Position numbers and translations under genes: made by a program. From NCBI GenBank assembly GCA_032164295.1, contig JAJHTX010000002.1:4216001-4280000 (forward strand): DNA of 64,000 nt, given 5' to 3'. Shown here piece after piece: positions 1 to 10,985 of the stretch. Numbering within the stretch: the stretch's first letter is position 1; every line of letters starts with the position of its first letter. Source of the DNA: Inonotus obliquus. Its lineage: Eukaryota; Basidiomycota; Agaricomycetes; Hymenochaetales; Hymenochaetaceae. The notes under the pieces are model-generated. The model saw only the letters and a list, made by a program, of their open reading frames with translations, was not told the origin of the DNA and made no database searches.

Positions 1-2
1 GA

Positions 3-194
3 GGGTTTGAAGAGGAGGAAAGGAGACAACCAGGGAGAGTTAGAGGTGTGCCTGTGAAGAGTGTTTTTGATGGTGTGGAAGGGGAGGTGAAGAGGGAACT
101 AGGAGCGAGTGCTGTTTTCTTACCTATTAAGACCACGCCGCCTGTGCCGGCTAATGGGGAGGCTGGCAATGATAGGGCCGGAAGAGCTGGTTAG
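3..194 (+). CDS. C-terminal end of an unidentified protein (partial)
   Basis: An open frame enters from the left edge in frame 3 and stops at 192-194 (TAG). The 63 visible residues are rich in Glu, Arg and Gly and contain a segment reading KSVFDGVEGEVKRELGA followed by a Pro/Gly-rich tail. No domain is recognisable from this fragment. It is called coding because the frame stays open from the edge and the composition is protein-like; the upstream body lies outside the window. The next gene is convergent. Confidence 0.4.
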   Translation, partial: GFEEEERRQPGRVRGVPVKSVFDGVEGEVKRELGASAVFLPIKTTPPVPANGEAGNDRAGRAG

Positions 195-561
195 AAATGA
201 GAAGGTGGAATGGGGGAATGATGTTATTTTATTTGACTGTAACCTTATAAATGTTCGGCTTCGAACTTTGTGATCTTTGTTCTGCGTGGATGTTGGTATT
301 CCCGCCTTCGCGATGATGTATTTCGTTACATTGTTGTTTTTTCATTGCTTTCTCATCATAATCATTCTAGTTTTGTTCTGAGAATATCGCTGGACTTCAG
401 TGGGCTCTTGCGAATTTGGGAGTATATTAATCAAACAACGTGCAACTCGCGGATATTTTGAGGATCCGATAATCCCACGTCTGCAGAAGTATACTGAGTA
501 TACAGGGCACGTAGGCCGAGAAGAGACGGTATGGTACTACTATCCGGACGTCTTGACCTTT
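195..561. other. Intergenic, between convergent gene ends
   Basis: This 367-base stretch lies between the stop of the partial + gene and the stop of the minus-strand A34.5 gene. It is AT-rich with short unconvincing frames, so it most likely holds the two 3' untranslated regions. Nothing else was seen. Confidence 0.5.
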
Positions 562-1798
562 TTAGCTTCCCAATCCCAATATGTAAGCTTTTCGTTTCCT
601 CGACAGTGATCCATCAATCCCCGCAACTCCCCCAATTCTTCTAAACCTCTTCCTTTTCTCCGTGCTTCCTGCTTTCACATTTCCTTCCGCATCCTTCCCC
701 AGTTCCGCCTCGTCTTTATCTCGCAGCGAGGATGATGAACTCGCGATAGTTGGGATTGAAGTAGAATGTTGAGGATCACGTAGTCCTGAGCCGGTTGGGG
801 AGAAGCGGTGCTTGAGGAGATGTTTTGGGTGATGATAACGTGCGGGAGATTGGTATATTTCTGAGCCTGAGTTCGCGCTCATGTTTGGATCTGCTGAGAT
901 GGCGGGATGGGAGGTGTTGGATTCGGTTGTTTGAGGTGGTGTGGGTAAAGTGGGTTGAGCGGTTAGGACGAGGTGTTGGGTTATTGGTTTTGGAGCTGTA
1001 ATAAATTGAGAAAATCAGGACCTGGAGGAACAAAGCATAAGAGCGTTAGGAGCGCGTACCAACAAACAGCCTTCCACGTTTCCTCTTCCTTGGTAGCAAT
1101 ACATTCATACTCAACAGCTCTTCCCCACCTACAGGCGAACCACTCCCAATCTCATTTAAGAACGGATTCGAGTTTACGTTGGAAGAGTCGTTGGAGGAAG
1201 AGAGGGCTGGGATGGACCAGACATCGTAAGGTGTGTTCTTTCGAGTTAGCTGACCGACTTTTTGTGATAACCGTCTCGAAGAGGGAGGAGGAAAGGAGAG
1301 GGAGAGGTGTGTGAGGTGTTTGGGTTTAATCTGTTTCGTTCCACCAAAGCATGCCGGAGTGTTCAAAAACGAAACACAAACGATATGTAGTCAGTACTTG
1401 CTGCGTTAGGATATGGGAGAGGACGTGGGACGCACTTCGTTAGGAACTCGTAAAACAACCAACTCGAGGTCATCATTACCCTCCAACGTATCCCAATCAA
1501 ACTCTTCTACGTCAACGACCTCCGTCAAACGAGTGTATCCTGGAGGCACAAGGGTATCATCCGCTGTTGTCCCATCCTGATTTTCTAAATCGTCGTCTGA
1601 GGAGGAAATGACATCCTCTGAGAATCGTGTTTGCTTAAGCACATTCGAAAGAGCAGATGATTTTTGTTCTTGATTTCTTTTGGTCTTGGGTTTAGCTGGC
1701 GAGGACGTGCCTCTAGATTTAGTCTTTGGTCTTGGTTCTGCATACGGTTTGGTTTTGGATGGTTTCCCTGGGCTAGAAGCTGAGAGTGTGGTAGACAT
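562..1798 (-). CDS. RPA34: RNA polymerase I subunit A34.5 (RPA34-like)
   Basis: Likely the A34.5 subunit of RNA polymerase I, which pairs with A49 in the nucleolus to form a TFIIF-like module for rRNA transcription. Exons are 1798-1436, 1330-1060 and 995-562, with introns of 105 and 64 nt; the model closes in frame to 355 residues. The family core is readable: VPPGYTRL near residue 90, then LELVVLRVPNE joined across intron 1 to IKPKHLTHLSL, and LFV joined across intron 2 to APKPITQHL, then a PKHLLKHRFSPTGS block. The tail is Lys/Arg-rich, as is usual. The start is ATG 1798; a frame upstream begins only with TTG. Identification rests on family motifs and not on an alignment. Confidence 0.75.
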
Positions 1799-2191
1799 GG
1801 TGGTACAAACGCTCAAGAGAAAAGGTTCGCGTCACACCGACTCTCAAATTCTCTAATTTCAGGACTCGATTCTCGGCCTATCTACTGAAATCTGGCTGTT
1901 TCACCCTCTGTGTACACAATAAAACTAAGTATACGTAGTTTGATCGCGTATACAGTGGAAGAAAAAGTCAGCTTGTCCTTTGCTATGAGTACAGCTTTCC
2001 ATTCGACATGACTATCTATAGTGAGATGTTTGTAATAAAAAATCGGGCTTGTCAGGGTGTGAGGAACTGTTTAAACGCCCACAAAGTTTCCATGCAAATG
2101 AATGGTGTGTTTTGAGGATAGCAGACCGACGAAAAACGAAAGGCATACTGATGCGTGAAGGACACCATGGTGCAGAAAAATGGCGGTAAGG
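1799..2191. other. Intergenic: A34.5 promoter and mS33 3' end
   Basis: This 393-base gap lies upstream of the minus-strand A34.5 start and downstream of the mS33 stop. Both genes are on the minus strand, so it should carry the mS33 3' untranslated region and the A34.5 promoter. No specific element was identified. Confidence 0.4.
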
Positions 2192-2571
2192 TCATCGTTT
2201 CTTCTTGGCACGACGTGATTCCACTATAAGACAAATCATCAACCCATTCAGAAGAGCAAACACGAATAATACATACGCTTGTCCGTGGCCTTCTTCGGAG
2301 CTCCCTTTCCTCTATCTTTGTGTTCTTGAATCGAGATATTCCTTCGTACTTCATGTATATCGACGAGGTTCCAGCCAGGATACATCCTGTTCAAGTCTCC
2401 GATTGAGTGCTCCTCGCGATGCGGGTAGTATTCGACCATGGAAGGGCCGCGTAAGCGAGCTCTGAGGTATTTTGCACCCGTTCTGCGTGATGTCGGGTTG
2501 AAGGTCGTTTGGAATATTGAGCATCGGAGGCGGTTTAGGGATTTGAGCAGCCTCGGTGGGACCTGAGTCAT
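2192..2571 (-). CDS. RSM27: Mitochondrial small-subunit ribosomal protein mS33 (Rsm27/MRPS33)
   Basis: Component of the mitochondrial small ribosomal subunit. Exons are 2571-2277 and 2223-2192, separated by a 53-nt intron with donor GTATGT; the spliced protein is 108 residues, normal for the family. The hallmark block is clear near residues 15-40: IFQTTFNPTSRRTGAKYLR, then a LRGPSMVEYYP segment. The C-terminus after splicing is a basic tail, ESRRAKKKR. The start ATG 2571 is the first in frame before the conserved region; an upstream extension of the frame has no family similarity. It is divergent from SUV3, another mitochondrial gene, with about 170 bp between the two ATGs. Confidence 0.9.
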
Positions 2572-2741
2572 GGTGGTCAATGAAAAAAGAGCGCAGATCA
2601 GTGAGTGACCGAAAGAAGGAATACGTCGATCACTAAAAGGATCGACGATTGAAAGCATTACCTATTTTGGAAGTCATTGGCAACTTTTCATTCACTCTCA
2701 CTCACTGAGCTCTTCATTCACTCGGACAGTTGTCGTCGTAC
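2572..2741. promoter_or_regulatory. Short shared divergent promoter, mS33 / SUV3
   Basis: The ATGs of mS33 (minus, 2571) and SUV3 (plus, 2742) are separated by only 170 bp, which must contain both 5' untranslated regions and both core promoters. The SUV3 side carries repeated CACTC-type pyrimidine-rich stretches around 2690-2725. Co-expression of the two mitochondrial genes is inferred from layout only. Confidence 0.6.
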
Positions 2742-5358
2742 ATGCTCATGCTTGGTGCGGCGTCGCCGGTATGCATTCGATGTCGACAGTCACTACTCAA
2801 GTCTAGTCTGGGTCAGCGAAGCTTCCAGACATCCACCGTACTCCAAAGGCAGAAAGCAAAGCAAAAATCGCCACTAGCCAACTTCAGACAGCTCATAGAC
2901 CGTCCGACGCGACATGCAGACTTCTTACCACCGCGCGTGCAAAGACCGCAACATCACTTTCATGGGGGCTCGTCGAGTGCGCCTCGCGTAAGCAGCCCGA
3001 ATGTCGTTCGACAAAAGCTTAATGAAGGGATGTACCGTTGGGCTCGTTTGCCAGCGACAACGAAGAGGCTAAGAGTGATAGGTCTTCCGAAGGAGCAAGC
3101 AAAGATTCTTCTCAATGCGTTTGTTGACGAAAGACCGAGGACGCCTTATGGCTGGTTCCCTCCCGAGGAAGATGTCAAGTGGCAGATGGCGCGTATTCAG
3201 GACGATATGATGGAGAGTCTACCTTCTGCGGTCGATAGAGGGCTGACAAGGCGGTTCATGGCTTGGGCTTTGGAGACTACCAGGACGGGAGGCCGTTTTC
3301 CACCATCGGTTTACAATACACTTGCTGCCGTACAAAATGCGGTGGATTTCACTCATCCAGCGGAGTGGTTCCCGACTGCGAGAATGCTGAGACGTAAAGT
3401 GCACATGCACGTCGGTCCGACGAATAGTGGGAAAACGCATAATGCTCTACGTGCTTTAGCCGCTTCGAAGCGTGGCGTATATGCTTCTCCACTCCGCCTC
3501 CTTGCATACGAAGTCTTCGACCGACTCAATAAAGGACATATCGTACCATTGGGTGTTGATCCTTCAACACCACGCGAGTTGTGCAAGCGTCAGTGTGATC
3601 TTGTCACAGGAGAAGAAGTTCGGACTGTTGGTGATGATTCGCCTTTATTGAGCTGTACGGTTGAGATGATCAATGCGGATAGGCGATATGAAGTTGCCGT
3701 CATTGACGAGGTACAGATGCTCTCAGACCCCGATCGAGGAGGCGCGTGGACCGCAGCTGTGCTCGGCTTACATGCAGAAGAGCTTCATCTCTGCGGTGAA
3801 GCAGGCGCAGTTCCGCTCGTACGAGATATGCTCAAGGACACAGGCGATGAACTAATTGTACATCGGTACGAACGTCTTACACCACTTGTTATGGCTACCC
3901 AGTCCCTTAATGGCGACCTCCGGAAAATCGAGAAGGGCGACTGTGTCGTGGCGTTTTCGCGTGCTGTGCTTTTTTCTCTGAAGAAGGAGATCGAAAAGGT
4001 AACGGGATTGCGCTGCGCGATTATTTATGGACGTTTGCCTCCTGAGGTCCGTACGGAGCAGGCGGATCTGTTCAATGACCCTGACTCTGGTTACGACGTG
4101 CTTGTAGGAAGCGATGCTATTGGTATGGGTCTCAACTTGTACGTGCCTTTCTATCGACTAGCATTCTCTTACTGAAGAAGTGCTCAGAAAAATAAAACGT
4201 ATCGTGTTCGAAAGCTCCTGGAAATATGACGGTGACGTCCAAAGAGCACTTTCCCTCTCCCAACTAAAGCAAATTGCCGGTCGAGCCGGTCGATATGGTT
4301 TGCACGGAACCGATGTTGGCGGTGTTGTTACTACGCTACACGATGAAGACCTTCCTACCGTTCGCAGAGCCGTCGAAACTACTCGTGTAACTGTAGCCAA
4401 GCGCGCTGTGCTCCCAACGCTCAGGGAATCCTATCATTGTCTCGAACAATTCATCCGCTCTCCCTCACCATTCACTTCCATTTTCGATATCCTACGCAGT
4501 GCTGCAGTCATGGAACCCTACTACACCTTACCGGATCTAACAAAGGGATCAGAGCAGGTTTTACCAATATTGGATAGATTGTGCTCAGAGTTTACGCTGG
4601 ATGAGAGATTGAGGATTTTGAACGCTCCTGTTCAATGGAGGGATACGGCTGTTGCGCTTGCAATACAGAGGTTTTTGAGAATGTATAAGAAGGATTTGCA
4701 CGTGAGGTTTTTGGAAGGGTTGGATGGGTTAAAGCTAGTGGAGGCATTGGAGAGATACAAGGAGATGCGGGCTACTGGAAATAAACTACCTGAATCGCCC
4801 GATTCGGACGCTGCGCCTCTAATGTTGCAAGAAAGCCCAAACACGGAGGACGCAGAACCAGACTCCTTATTAGACGTGCGAATCTCAGCCGCAGTGGAAT
4901 CCATCCAAGAGAAATCCCGACCACTTTCAGTCGACATCCTCCTGAGGCTTGAATCACTCTACCGCGTCTCGGTGGTGTATATGTGGTTCAATATGCGATT
5001 TCCACTCGTCTTCAATGAGAGGGGGGATGCGGAACGTATAAAGGGAGAAGTGGAGGAGGGAATCGAGTGGTGTCTCGAGAAGATGATGCATGCGAGAGCT
5101 AGAGATAGGCTCAGGGCGAGGGCGAGGAGGAAGGAGAAGATGGAGGAAGGAAAGGAGAGAGGGAAGGGTGAGGATGCTGACGCAGGTATCGTTAAGGAAC
5201 CGGAACAGGAGAAGAAACGAGAATTAAAAGTCGACGGTTTAGACGATGCCATACCTAGGAAACAATCGATTGAGGTCATAGCTGGTAAACATTACCCGGA
5301 CAAACTTGGAGTAGTTGATAAGGCTCGAGAGTTGGAGGATGCGAAATCTAGAGTATGA
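2742..5358 (+). CDS. SUV3: Mitochondrial ATP-dependent RNA helicase SUV3
   Basis: DExH-type helicase of the mitochondrial RNA degradosome, expected in the matrix. Exons are 2742-4138 and 4188-5358, with a 49-nt intron; the product is 855 residues. The N-terminus is Arg/Ser/Gln-rich with few acids, consistent with a mitochondrial presequence, and includes SFQTSTVL. Walker A is GPTNSGKTHNAL (about residue 225), motif II is VIDEVQML (about 320), and motif VI is QIAGRAGRYG (about 492). The intron lies inside the conserved IGMGLNL segment and splices cleanly to KIKRIVFESSW. The C-terminal 100 residues are Lys/Glu-rich. Frames extending upstream of ATG 2742 use a TTG and were not chosen. Confidence 0.95.
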
Positions 5359-5874
5359 GGATGACCTGCTGATATTCGTTGCTGTCGTTGCTTTCCGACA
5401 TCGTCCTCACTCGCTACCTCCCCTCTCCTCTCCCCTCCTGCTTTCATCTCATCCCGATGCTTGATATGCGATGGATGACCACCCCTTTAGAATTTGCTCT
5501 GATACATTATCATTATTGCAAACTCTTAGTTCCAAGTTTTCCCGTATGCAAACGCTTTAACATAGACTTCCACACTCCTCCCTTAGTCAAGCAGTTTCCA
5601 TTGCATCGCAATTCAAGAATACGAACCAACACCACATAGTCGCACTTGACTTGAACAATTTATGATGCGCGACGGCTAATGGCCTCTGGTAGTTGCAAAA
5701 ATTGTAAATCATAGTAATGCATAATTATCAGAACTATGAACTACATTCGATTATAAACAATATACAAGGGCTTAAGGATTACTGTTTAATGTCTGCGATG
5801 CCCCGACTTTCGTCGGGAACCATGAGCATATTTCTAGATCCCAAGTAATTCGTCCTTGCTCTGGTATTAGAGAA
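5359..5874. other. Intergenic between convergent genes
   Basis: This 516-base gap is between the SUV3 stop and the presumed NAA35 stop. It is AT-rich and low in coding signal and most likely holds both 3' untranslated regions. The NAA35 end is uncertain; if it uses another frame, coding could reach 5772. Confidence 0.4.
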
Positions 5875-8756
5875 TTATTCGATGTCGAGCTCGCGCGTGT
5901 GGTCGTTCCGGCATTCCTGTCTATGGTTGTGTTCGATTCCGATGCCGAAGTCAGGTATTCCCGAAAGTTTTCGCACGAGAGCATTAACCCCGTTAAGTGC
6001 TATTTGTTCGATTGGGCGCATAAGGGAGAAACTTAACTTGGGAAAGGCGGGGAAAGGGAAAAGGAAAAGGAAACGTACATATTGCGTAAATTCCGTTCGG
6101 CACAGTTGTAGGGCTATGTCCTTATCCGCTAATGTTCCCAGCTGTATGAGTCGCAAGAGAGCGCTGCTGAAGAGACTTAGGGCGGATCTGCGTCTTTCAC
6201 TCTACAGGGGAGATATCAAAAACGTGGCGAATACGAGGGAAAAGATACGCACCTTCTCTTGCGCCATAACTTTCCTCTCCTCCCTGAGGTATGCATGATA
6301 ATCTGGTGCGAATGGATCTGGCGTAGCTATCATTTCGAACTTGTCTCGTAATGCCCATTTATAGCGGACAGTGAAGTTGGACCATCGACGGGCGGTGTCA
6401 AACCTCGAGGGACGAGATAAGATCTACAAAGGACGATAAGTAAGACGATGAGCGATGTGTCGCGGGAGAGTGTGCTGCTGCACTCACCACGAAGAAGGCT
6501 TGGGCTAGCTCCTTTAGTAGCGCAATGTATTGTTCCTGTACCAGGAGATGATTATGCGCAGGACTGTCTATAAACCAAGAACCACAAGTCAGAGGTCCCT
6601 ACGGATCAATGTTACTAAGTAATACATACTTTCGGGAACAACGCTTAGAAGCTCTTTTAGGACTCCTTCGTGCACCTTGAGAATCTCTGCCAAGTACCAA
6701 TATGCGAATGGCCGTTCGTCAAGCGCATACAGTTCCAGTTCGAATCCCGATAGTATGATATCTTCCGCGATGCCAGCTCGCCAGTGTAAGATGGCGAGTG
6801 GGATGCACTTGAGGACACGGGAATCTGCGCTATCCTTAGACACGACGTGATGTTAGAACGCTGGTCAAGCTCTAAGAATGGTACGCGGGAAGATGATTGA
6901 CATACACGAGGTGTGGCTTTCGCTGTCATTGAAAGAGCGGTATCATATAATTCATGCCAGTCTATTACTGTCTTCATGCAGTGACGTCGTTGTCGAGGTC
7001 GATTGTGATAGGAAGCCCAGATGTGCTGAACGATTAGCTAGAAAACGCGTGTAACATTATCGTTCCAGTCCAAACACACGTCTACTCGTAAAGAAACTCA
7101 CTCTCGTCAGTGTACTATGGAATTCTTCGGACGAGCCCCTGAGTATCTGTGAACCCTGTTCGAATAGGGATACGATATGGGCAAAAGAGATATGCGCTAG
7201 TTCGAGGAAGAAGTGCTCAACGAGCCAGGGTACGGCAAACCTATCTAAAATAGTCGATCCATCTGAGAATATGGTCTACGAACATCAATTGACGGTTTCC
7301 GTTATGGGGTATGGCAGAATACTCACCTGTGACAGAGAACGTGTGAAGGGAAGTCGACTGAACTTCCATCGCGGGTTACTTGTCCGGAGAAGCCCAATTG
7401 TCTAGGATACAAAGAGTTTGAGCACATATAGCTTCCCCTGTCATACGTAAAAACTGTACATTCCAAGATAACAAGCTTTCGCAGCAAGAAAGCTGGTGCA
7501 CCAATTCCCAACCATCCAACAAACCATCAACAGCTTTCCAAGCTTCCGCTTGAGGAGGAATCATCAGAGGACGCAGTGGCATTATCGAATGAAGTCGGCG
7601 CGTGATACGTGGGTCGAAAGCAGAATAAGCTGGGGAGCCTTCAGATGGATCGGGTATTGAGTGTTGCTTGATGAGTGATAAAATCTGACGGGCTTCCGCG
7701 AGGAGAGGAATGACGAAAGGTATCTTTCGTGGCATTTCGAGACCAAACATTCGGAGCAACGTCTACCTATTCCATTAGCAACATTTCCTATCTTTTGAAG
7801 GACGACTCACTCCTCGCAATCGTAGTCTGTACAGCAGCTCTTTACGAAAAGGGAGGTTTCTGTCTAAACGTCTGGTTAGTAAAAAAAGTACTGATAAGAC
7901 AGTACGTTCACCCACTTTCATCGCGTGTGAGCCAGATCTCGGCATCTTCGAGAAGTAAAAGAACCTGATGTAGTGGTACCGATTCCAGCAAACTCGTGTC
8001 AGACTTTTCACTTTGCCAGTCTTCGCACTACAGAAATCAGGAGGAAAAACGAAGCAGAAATATGGATACGAACGTCATGGACATTCCCTTTGACCAGCTC
8101 TCTAAACGCCAAATCGCAGCATTTCACCATACCCATTATTCCTGAGCGTAGGACTAGAGAAAGAAGGGGAACGGGCAAGTCTCTCTCCTCGAATCTTCTC
8201 CCTACCTCGGAAGAGAGGGAATCATGGGCGATAGTGCCGAGGTGGTGCATATACAAGCAGGTGTAGACTGTCTGCGCTAGCGCGTTGCCGGCGTGCCAGT
8301 GCATCTAGAAGTCCCGAATGTATAGCGATGAACAAACACGAATATTGCTGTACAGACCGTCATCTGCATTCACCTCGCAAGCCATAGATCTATCAAGGAT
8401 CCAGCATACCTCCTCGGGTAATAAGGGGGCAAGAGGGTCGAATTCAGGTTGTCTCTCTCCTTCTGGTAGTGGTGCCCCGCTGTCCATACGTGGGTCACCT
8501 ATCTGATCAAGTTGGTTCAATGGGTAGATATGTGGGGTGTGGCGACCAAACTCGGGCTCACCTCGACAGCACTCATTGCCTCATAAAGCGTAAATCCGTC
8601 CACCATGAGCAATTCGTCATCGTCCATCTCTAGTTAATTTTGTGTAAATGAGAAGAAGTCATTTCGTGGCGAATCTTCGCGGGAATTCAGACCTTGAGAG
8701 GCCTCTTGGAAGACATGGGTTACATCTTTGTATTGAAGCCCATTTTGCGATTCCAT
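5875..8756 (-). CDS. MAK10: NatC N-terminal acetyltransferase auxiliary subunit NAA35/MAK10
   Basis: Auxiliary, ribosome-anchoring subunit of the NatC Nalpha-acetyltransferase, which acetylates Met-hydrophobic N-termini. The gene has many short exons. The conserved N-terminal region assembles from four: 8756-8693, 8629-8562, one from 8502 containing EEVCWILDRSMACE, and one containing HWHAGNALAQTVYTCLYMHH. The joined sequence reads DVTHVFQEAS, FTLYEAMSAVE, then IGDPRMDSG, the family signature. Later segments include CEDWQSEKSD, a helical block near 7400-7750, and one near 6600-6840 containing LSVVPESMYYLVTL. The start is taken as ATG 8756; an extra upstream exon with ATG 8950 can be spliced on but would overlap the next gene's start. 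The last exons and the stop are provisional. Confidence 0.85.
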
Positions 8757-8948
8757 AGCCTGTTTGAGATATGTTATATCTACCGAGAGCTTGAAGAGCG
8801 CTGTATGGATGTTATAAGACCGAAGGGGTCATCATTAGCAAGCAAGTGAGAATAGAATAACGGGAAAAAAAGAAAGTCGCACGCGACTTGACGCGTCCCA
8901 ACTTTGACCAACTTTGACCTCTCAACATTACCAGCATCCCGGACTGCC
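8757..8948. promoter_or_regulatory. Short shared divergent promoter, NAA35 / mitochondrial WARS
   Basis: The two ATGs (8756 minus, 8949 plus) are about 190 bp apart and point away from each other. The segment contains a direct repeat of an ACTTTGACC-type word at about 8901-8920 (two copies 11 bp apart), which may be a regulatory element; that is inference. Confidence 0.5.
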
Positions 8949-10354
8949 ATGCTCAGCTCAAAGCGGGTTATTTCCAAATGTACAACATGTCATAAGACAA
9001 TCCACACATTTGCGACAAGAAATGCGAGCTCTTTCAGCCAGATTAGTTCTCCGAAAGTCGTTTTCTCGGGCATCCAACCGACTGGCGTTCCTCATGTTCG
9101 TTCCTTCCTCCTGGAGAACTCCAGGCCTTGCGCTGATGGACGCAGATAGGGAACTATCTCGGAGCTCTTAGAAACTGGGTCAAGATTCAGCGTGACGCAG
9201 CGCTGGAGGACAAGCTAATTTTCTCGGTGGTTGGCTGGCATTCTCTTACTCTCCCTCAAGATCCTCGGGAACTCCTTCAAACGAGGATTGATACTTTCGC
9301 AACTTTAATCGCCATCGGTTTAGACCCAGACAGAAGTATCATCTTTCATCAAGATCAGGTATGCTGGCATGATATTTTATCTATCTCGTGAAGTGATTGA
9401 CTGACGACATAAACAGAATCCTGATCACACTGAGCTCGCTTGGTTACTGAGTTGTATTACGCCATTTGGGAGGCTACGTCGTATGACAACCTGGAAGGTA
9501 TTTCAAGCCGATGCCGATATGTGCCTTCCTCTGACTGAGAATTAGAGTAGGCTAGCTGTTTCCCGGAATGCAAACGATGAGTCCGAAGTAGACGAATCGA
9601 TGTTGAACGCAGGTCTATTTACGTACCCTGTGCTTCAGGCAGCGGACGTTCTTGCTTATAAGTACGGGCTTGGCTTGAAACTCTGACTATAGCAACTTAC
9701 GTGACTTTTTCAACTGGAAGAGCAACACTCGTTCCGGTTGGAGATGACCAACAACAGCACCTCGAGTTATGTCGAGACCTCGCCGAGGCATTTAATCGCA
9801 ATACGAACAGCTCCCTATTTCCACTTCCTGACGTCGTATTCAGTATGATTCTATTCTTTCCGCCTTCTATTTGAGACTCCTTTGAAATTCTTCTGCTTTT
9901 AGATCCTTCCAGGCGTATTCTATCCCTAAAGGACCCGTCGGCAAAGATGTCCAAGTCCGCGAGAGACGTTAATTCTCGAATCCTGTTAACAGACGACGCG
10001 ACGACGATTCGGAACAAAATCCGCGGTGCTATAACCGACTCGCTTCCATATATCTGCTACGACCCCGAAGGGCGTCCTGGACCGTCAAATCTTCTCACTC
10101 TCCTCGCAGGATGTCTCGACGAAGACGTGCAAAGCGTCGCCGAAAGGTACAAAGACAAAGGGCATGGTGCATTGAAAAACGACGTTTATGAGGTTGTGGA
10201 AGAGACCTTGCGAAGTCCCCGCAATGAATTCTTCAAACTGCGAGCGGATCCTGGACACCTCCAGGCCATTGCGCTCAAGGGAGCTGAGAGAGCGAGAGAA
10301 ATTTCTAAGCGGACACTTGCTGAAGTGCGAACGCTCATTGGGCTACGTCCTTGA
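8949..10354 (+). CDS. MSW1: Mitochondrial tryptophanyl-tRNA synthetase
   Basis: Class I aminoacyl-tRNA synthetase charging mitochondrial tRNA-Trp. Exons are 8949-9095, 9146-9358, 9417-9497, 9546-9661, 9721-9842 and 9903-10354; all phases agree and give 376 residues. The first intron removes the break in the HIGH-like motif, leaving [19 protein letters not shown]. Downstream are [34 protein letters not shown] and the KMSKS motif in DPSAKMSKS near 9945. The N-terminal 40 residues are basic and Ser/Thr-rich, as for mitochondrial import. A longer frame begins only with TTG at 8904, so ATG 8949 was chosen. The cytosolic enzyme is much longer, supporting the mitochondrial assignment. Confidence 0.95.
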
Positions 10355-10985
10355 TTTTCCCTTAGACGTTATTGCGGCATCAACACTTTGGTAGAGCAGC
10401 ATTTCTTTATAATAATTATACGCCCCGACTCAGCCATTCCACTCTACGCCTGGAAAGCAATTCTTTGACCTTTGGCTAAGATCGAGGGCGGACTTGCAAC
10501 GAATCTATCGCTATCTCTCGATCGACTGCGTGGTTCAGAGTCAACTTGAAGCCTGACACGTTCCAATGCAAACACATCGTCTGCTAACTTTGTCCAAATT
10601 CTAAAGACCACTCTGCAGGCACGGTCAACGTCATTCTCGTTCCGATTCTAATTGGCAATTCAACAAGCTCTGTTATCGTACCCTACTGCTATAGAACGCC
10701 TCCCGTGCCCGCCATTATTCCGCCGCGCTCATGTTGACCCTCGTAACTCTGCAGCAATGATACACAGAGTAAGACACTTGGAGAGGTGGGTAAGTTACAT
10801 ACCTCTCATTTGCTTATTTCGCCTACGCTTCACGGGCATACTGTGCAAGGCCACCGCCTAAATACCGATGTAGTACTCTAATGCCCAATTAACTATATTT
10901 GATTACATCATGTAACGTGAAGCCAAGAGACTCAAGTACACTGTTGATTGCGTTATGAATATTATTCTCCTTTCCTTGATCAACC
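10355..10985. other. Intergenic: THI20 upstream region
   Basis: 631 bases between the tryptophanyl-tRNA synthetase stop and the THI20 ATG, both on the + strand. No convincing frame is present. It should contain the THI20 promoter; no thiamine-pyrophosphate riboswitch was recognised here. Confidence 0.4.

Noticed and set aside
2730..2741. Longer N-terminus for SUV3
   Set aside because: The frame before 2742 begins with TTG, not ATG. The same applies to frames at 1816, 8904, 14758, 22694, 49654 and 59510.
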